DNA of 8,153 nt, taken from NCBI GenBank assembly GCA_937900975.1, contig CALCPC010000654.1, positions 1 through 8,153 on the forward strand, given 5' to 3'. Position 1 is the first letter of the stretch; each line of letters opens with the position of its first letter. The notes beneath the pieces are model-generated. The model searched no databases, had not been told where the DNA came from, and was given only the letters and a program-made list of their open reading frames with translations. This document shows, one piece after another, positions 5,756 to 8,153 of the stretch. The stretch comes from an uncultured Paracoccaceae bacterium (GTDB lineage: Bacteria > Pseudomonadota > Alphaproteobacteria > Rhodobacterales > Rhodobacteraceae). A program made the translations under genes and the position numbers.

Positions 5756-6850
5756 ATGTACGACGCCCAGATGACCGAAGCGAAACGCTGCCCTGTGCAT
5801 CCCGGTGAAGACCGCCTGACCCATGCCGGAAGCGATCATCCGGCGGTCGCAAAGGCCCGCATCGGCGTCATTCTGGCCAATCTCGGCACGCCCGATAACA
5901 CCGATTACTGGTCGATGCGCCGCTATTTGAATGAGTTTTTGTCCGACCGCCGCGTGATCGACTATTCGCCATGGCTCTGGCAGCCGCTGTTGCAGCTGAT
6001 CATTCTGACCAAACGGCCCTTTTCCAGCGGTGAGGCCTATCGTGGCATCTGGAACACGGAGGCCGACGAAAGCCCGCTTTTGACCACAACCCGCGCCCAG
6101 GCCGAGAAATTGGCCACGGATTTGCACGCGGCTTACGGCGATGACGTGGTCGTGGACTTCTGTATGCGCTATGGCAACCCGTCGACACCGTCGGTCATCG
6201 AAAAGATGAAGGACCAGGGGTGTGAGCGAATCGTTTTCTTTCCGCTTTACCCCCAATATTCAGCGCCGACGACCGCCACCGCCAACGACCAGGCGTTTCG
6301 GACGTTGATGCGCATGAATTGGCAGCCGTCGATCCGCACGGTGCCCGCCTATTACGATCACCCGCTTTACATTGACGCCTTGGCCAAATCGGTGGAACGG
6401 ACCTATGCCACGCTCGACACCCGCCCCGATATTCTGGTCACATCCTATCACGGGGTGCCCAAACGGTATTTGATGGAGGGGGATCCCTACCACTGCCAAT
6501 GCCAGAAGACGACGCGCCTGTTGAAAGAGCGGTTGGGCTGGAACGACACGGACATTCGCGTCACGTTCCAATCAAAATTCGGTCCGGAGGAGTGGTTGCA
6601 ACCCTATACGGTCGAGGAAGTCGCCCGTTTGGCCGAGGGTGGCAAGAAAAATCTAGCAATCATGGCGCCGGCCTTCTCTTCCGACTGCGTCGAAACGCTG
6701 GAAGAAATCAACGAAGAGATCAAAGAGAGCTTTGAGCATGCGGGGGGTGAAACCTTCACCTATATCCCCTGCCTCAACGATGACGACGCTCATATCGAAA
6801 TGATGCGCGCCATTGTCGACCGCGAGCTCTCTGGCTGGATCTCACGCTGA
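5756..6850 (+). CDS. hemH: Ferrochelatase
   Basis: A 364-residue enzyme that inserts ferrous iron into protoporphyrin IX, the last step of heme synthesis, at the inner membrane or in the cytoplasm. Landmarks: LANLGTPD at 40-47, a catalytic His232 in TSYHGVPKRY, and the conserved acidic residue Glu313 in DCVETLEEI. GNPSTPSVIEKM (140-151) and FFPLYPQYS (161-169) are also typical. About 34 residues precede the conserved core, so it is longer than the roughly 310-320 residues of Bacillus or E. coli enzymes but normal for alphaproteobacteria. A CxC pair (Cys247, Cys249) in YHCQCQKT, plus Cys311 and Cys339, are candidate iron-sulfur ligands. Two ATGs occur in tandem; GAGG at 5745-5748 is seven bases before 5756 and four before 5753, so 5756 is chosen. 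The gene follows the NDUFAF5-like gene, and its stop lies in a hairpin that overlaps a convergent gene. Confidence 0.96.
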   Translation: MYDAQMTEAKRCPVHPGEDRLTHAGSDHPAVAKARIGVILANLGTPDNTDYWSMRRYLNEFLSDRRVIDYSPWLWQPLLQLIILTKRPFSSGEAYRGIWNTEADESPLLTTTRAQAEKLATDLHAAYGDDVVVDFCMRYGNPSTPSVIEKMKDQGCERIVFFPLYPQYSAPTTATANDQAFRTLMRMNWQPSIRTVPAYYDHPLYIDALAKSVERTYATLDTRPDILVTSYHGVPKRYLMEGDPYHCQCQKTTRLLKERLGWNDTDIRVTFQSKFGPEEWLQPYTVEEVARLAEGGKKNLAIMAPAFSSDCVETLEEINEEIKESFEHAGGETFTYIPCLNDDDAHIEMMRAIVDRELSGWISR

Positions 6851-7039
6851 AGCGGGGGTCCGCTTCAACACGGCCCGCAGCGTGTCGCGTGCGGTCGACA
6901 CCGCAGAGCGTCGCCCGGCAACTGGACGGCCGACATGGTAAGTCGGGCCGACGCGAACCATAACAGATCCATCCGGATAGGCGCGCACGAACTCGCCTTG
7001 GATGGAAATGTACTTTCCCGTCTTGATTGTTGTCATCAT
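6842..7039 (-). CDS. 65-residue protein of unknown function
   Basis: I do not recognise a named family. The N-terminal half (TGKYISIQGEFVRAYPDGSVMVRVG, seen as two short pieces around residues 7-31) looks like a small beta-sheet, followed by a basic, Ser/Arg-rich C-terminal tail. There is no signal peptide, membrane segment or Cys. It is very likely a real gene: AGGGAG lies six bases before the first of two tandem ATGs (7039 and 7036), and the frame has no alternative use. It ends in TGA at 6842-6844, nine bases inside the end of convergent hemH, sharing a perfect hairpin with it. It lies 127 bases downstream of mutT on the same strand, far enough for its own promoter. Function could be nucleic-acid or protein binding; that is a guess from size and charge. 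Confidence 0.72.
   Translation of the reverse strand: MMTTIKTGKYISIQGEFVRAYPDGSVMVRVGPTYHVGRPVAGRRSAVSTARDTLRAVLKRTPASA
6848..6867. terminator. Perfect hairpin across the hemH stop codon
   Basis: TGAAGCGG at 6848-6855 pairs perfectly with CCGCTTCA at 6860-6867 around a GGGT loop. The 5' arm begins with the hemH stop codon itself. The same bases encode the last residues of the convergent 65-residue protein. No T-run follows on either strand. A two-way transcription end or a 3'-end protecting structure is plausible. Confidence 0.5.
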
Positions 7040-7045
7040 CGCAGT

Positions 7046-7051
7046 CTCCCT
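7046..7051 (-). promoter_or_regulatory. Ribosome-binding site of the 65-residue gene
   Basis: The minus strand reads AGGGAG six bases ahead of the ATG at 7039. This is one of the three clear Shine-Dalgarno sites in the window and is the main reason to accept this short frame as a gene. Confidence 0.65.
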
Positions 7052-7060
7052 AGACTAGCG

Positions 7061-7074
7061 GCACGTTTTCGTGC
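7061..7074. promoter_or_regulatory. Small palindrome in the leader of the 65-residue gene
   Basis: GCACG at 7061-7065 and CGTGC at 7070-7074 form a perfect inverted repeat across TTTT, 22 bases before the start codon. It could be an operator half-site pair or a small leader hairpin. The surrounding 7075-7166 is noticeably more A/T-rich than the rest of the window and contains two minus-strand TTGTCA hexamers 13 bases apart (7142-7147 and 7155-7160 region), so a promoter is likely, but I cannot place a good -10 box. Confidence 0.3.
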
Positions 7075-7166
7075 TCGCATGTCACATCTTGGAGCAGAAA
7101 TCGTTTTGCGCAAGTCGCTTCGCGAAAATTGCGATCATTTTGTGACAATCGTGACTGACAAAAGTG

Positions 7167-7565
7167 TTAGAGCCAGTCGCGCAAAATCGGGATCAGCGGC
7201 AGGTCGGCTGCGGGCATGGGATAGTCTTTTAGGCGGTTGGGCCGCACCCAGGCCAGGCGCTGCCCCTCCCGCCCTTCGGCCGTCCCTTGCCATTTCCGGC
7301 AGGCGAAAAGCGGCATCAAGAGATGGAACTCCGCGTAGCTGTGGCTCGCGAAGGTCAGGGGGGCGAGGCAGCTTTGCCAGGTGTTCAGGCCCAGCTCCTC
7401 GTCCAATTCGCGGATCAGCGCGGCCTCCGGCGTCTCCCCCGGCTCTACTTTGCCGCCGGGAAATTCCCATAAGCCTTCCATAGACTTACCCTTCGGCCGC
7501 TCGGCCAAAAGCACGCGGCCATCGGCGTCGATCAGCGCGACGGCGGCGACGAGGACCAGCTTCAA
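7167..7565 (-). CDS. mutT: MutT-type Nudix hydrolase (8-oxo-dGTP diphosphatase)
   Basis: A 132-residue Nudix hydrolase. MutT removes oxidised 8-oxo-dGTP from the nucleotide pool and so prevents A:T to C:G mutations. The full Nudix box GX5EX7REUXEEXGU is present at residues 38-60, with RELDEELGL at 52-60 holding the metal-binding glutamates. The N-terminus ([20 protein letters not shown]) is the typical first strands of short MutT proteins and the length fits. The start is a TTG at 7565 whose bases overlap the argJ stop as TTGA; the first internal ATG (residue 29) would remove conserved strands. This implies translational coupling to argJ. No strong ribosome-binding site is seen. Related Nudix enzymes with other substrates cannot be excluded from sequence alone, but the MutT family is the best fit. 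Confidence 0.92.
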   Translation of the reverse strand: MKLVLVAAVALIDADGRVLLAERPKGKSMEGLWEFPGGKVEPGETPEAALIRELDEELGLNTWQSCLAPLTFASHSYAEFHLLMPLFACRKWQGTAEGREGQRLAWVRPNRLKDYPMPAADLPLIPILRDWL

Positions 7566-8153
7566 GAGCGGTAGTCCGCGTTGATGCTGATATAGGCGTG
7601 GGTCAGGTCGCAGGTCCAGACGGTGGCTGTGCCAGGACCGACGCCAAGCGCGATGTCGATGCCAATTTCGGACTGTTTCATATACGCAGCCGCCTGCGCT
7701 TCGTCATAATGCGGCGACACCCACCCGGCCTCGGCCACCGGCAAATTGCCAAAGGCAATCGCGATCTTGTCGCGGTCCACGGGCTCCCCCGCCTTGCCGA
7801 TGGCCATCACAATCCGGCCCCAATTCGGGTCCTCTCCGGCAAGCGCGGTCTTAACGAGCGGCGAATTGGCAACGGCCATGGCCACCCGATGGGCCGAGCG
7901 GTCCGTGCGCGCCCCGTGCACAGTGATCTCGGCAAATTTCGTCGCCCCCTCGCCGTCGCGGACAATCTGGTGCGCAAGGTCGCGCATCACATCGGTCAGC
8001 GCCGTTTCCACCGCCTCGGCGCGCGGGTCGGTCGCCGTGATCGCGTCCCCCCCCACCGCGCCGGTCGCAGCGACCAAAACCGTGTCAGAGGTCGAAGTGT
8101 CGCTGTCCACGGTAATGCAGTTGAAGGTCCGCGCCACCGCCCGCGCCGTCATC
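7562..8153 (-). CDS. argJ: ArgJ, glutamate N-acetyltransferase / amino-acid acetyltransferase (C-terminal part)
   Basis: Only the last 197 or so codons are inside the window; the gene continues past the right edge. ArgJ recycles the acetyl group from N-acetylornithine to glutamate, and in bifunctional forms also uses acetyl-CoA, in arginine biosynthesis. The visible part belongs to the beta chain that is released by self-cleavage at an Ala-Thr bond further upstream. Conserved segments: [15 protein letters not shown] (residues 10-24 of the visible part), GEDPNWGRI (106-114), and the C-terminal ISINADYRS ending exactly at the stop, which is the classical ArgJ terminus. ATG at 8150-8152 is an internal Met, not the start. 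The TGA stop overlaps the TTG start of mutT by four bases, so the two form an operon. Bifunctionality cannot be judged from this fragment. Confidence 0.95.
   Translation of the reverse strand, partial: MTARAVARTFNCITVDSDTSTSDTVLVAATGAVGGDAITATDPRAEAVETALTDVMRDLAHQIVRDGEGATKFAEITVHGARTDRSAHRVAMAVANSPLVKTALAGEDPNWGRIVMAIGKAGEPVDRDKIAIAFGNLPVAEAGWVSPHYDEAQAAAYMKQSEIGIDIALGVGPGTATVWTCDLTHAYISINADYRS

Noticed and set aside
1..8153. CRISPR array, tRNA or rRNA genes, insertion sequences, prophage or defence genes
   Set aside because: No regularly spaced repeats, no cloverleaf or rRNA-like stretches, no transposase or integrase motifs were seen on either strand.

Overview
The window is high-GC DNA that reads like an ordinary housekeeping segment of an alphaproteobacterium, most likely a marine-type Rhodobacteraceae (Roseobacter-group) member. 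The basis is the style of the proteins (UbiG, ferrochelatase, the divergent NDUFAF5-type methyltransferase-like protein, ArgJ-MutT coupling), strong G/C preference at third codon positions, and a type I secreted RTX protein. The assignment comes from recognising protein families by eye, not from a database search.

Layout, left to right. (1) 1-352: a probable 3' end of a plus-strand gene running in from outside, overlapped by a 135-base element with nested inverted repeats (45-179), then about 170 bases with nothing recognisable. (2) 353-1288, minus: a 311-residue calcium-binding RTX protein with seven tandem nonapeptides and an EF-hand. (3) 1526-2506, minus: proline iminopeptidase, with a GC-rich hairpin just after its stop. 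(4) 2554-3303, plus: UbiG, divergent from the peptidase. (5) 3308-3565, minus: glutaredoxin 3, convergent with ubiG with only 4 bases between. (6) 3566-4093: a 528-base gap without a confident gene, holding two GC-rich hairpins and one weak, possibly decayed membrane-protein frame. (7) 4094-4819, minus: ComF-family phosphoribosyltransferase. (8) 4868-5701, plus: NDUFAF5/BioC-like methyltransferase-family protein lacking the classical SAM glycine motif, followed by (9) hemH at 5756-6850, plus. (10) 6842-7039, minus: a 65-residue protein of unknown function that overlaps the hemH stop. (11) 7167-7565, minus: MutT, translationally overlapped with (12) argJ, which runs off the right edge.

Functionally, ubiG (ubiquinone), the NDUFAF5-like gene (possible complex I assembly) and hemH (heme) all concern respiratory cofactors, and grxC serves thiol redox. 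The rest is general metabolism (arginine, nucleotide-pool sanitation, peptide turnover). I see no phage, plasmid, CRISPR, tRNA, rRNA, toxin-antitoxin or defence genes, and nothing that amounts to a convincing new multi-gene system. The items most worth a second look are the nested inverted-repeat element at the left edge, the gap between comF and grxC, the 65-residue protein with a hairpin shared with the end of hemH, and the degenerate methyltransferase.
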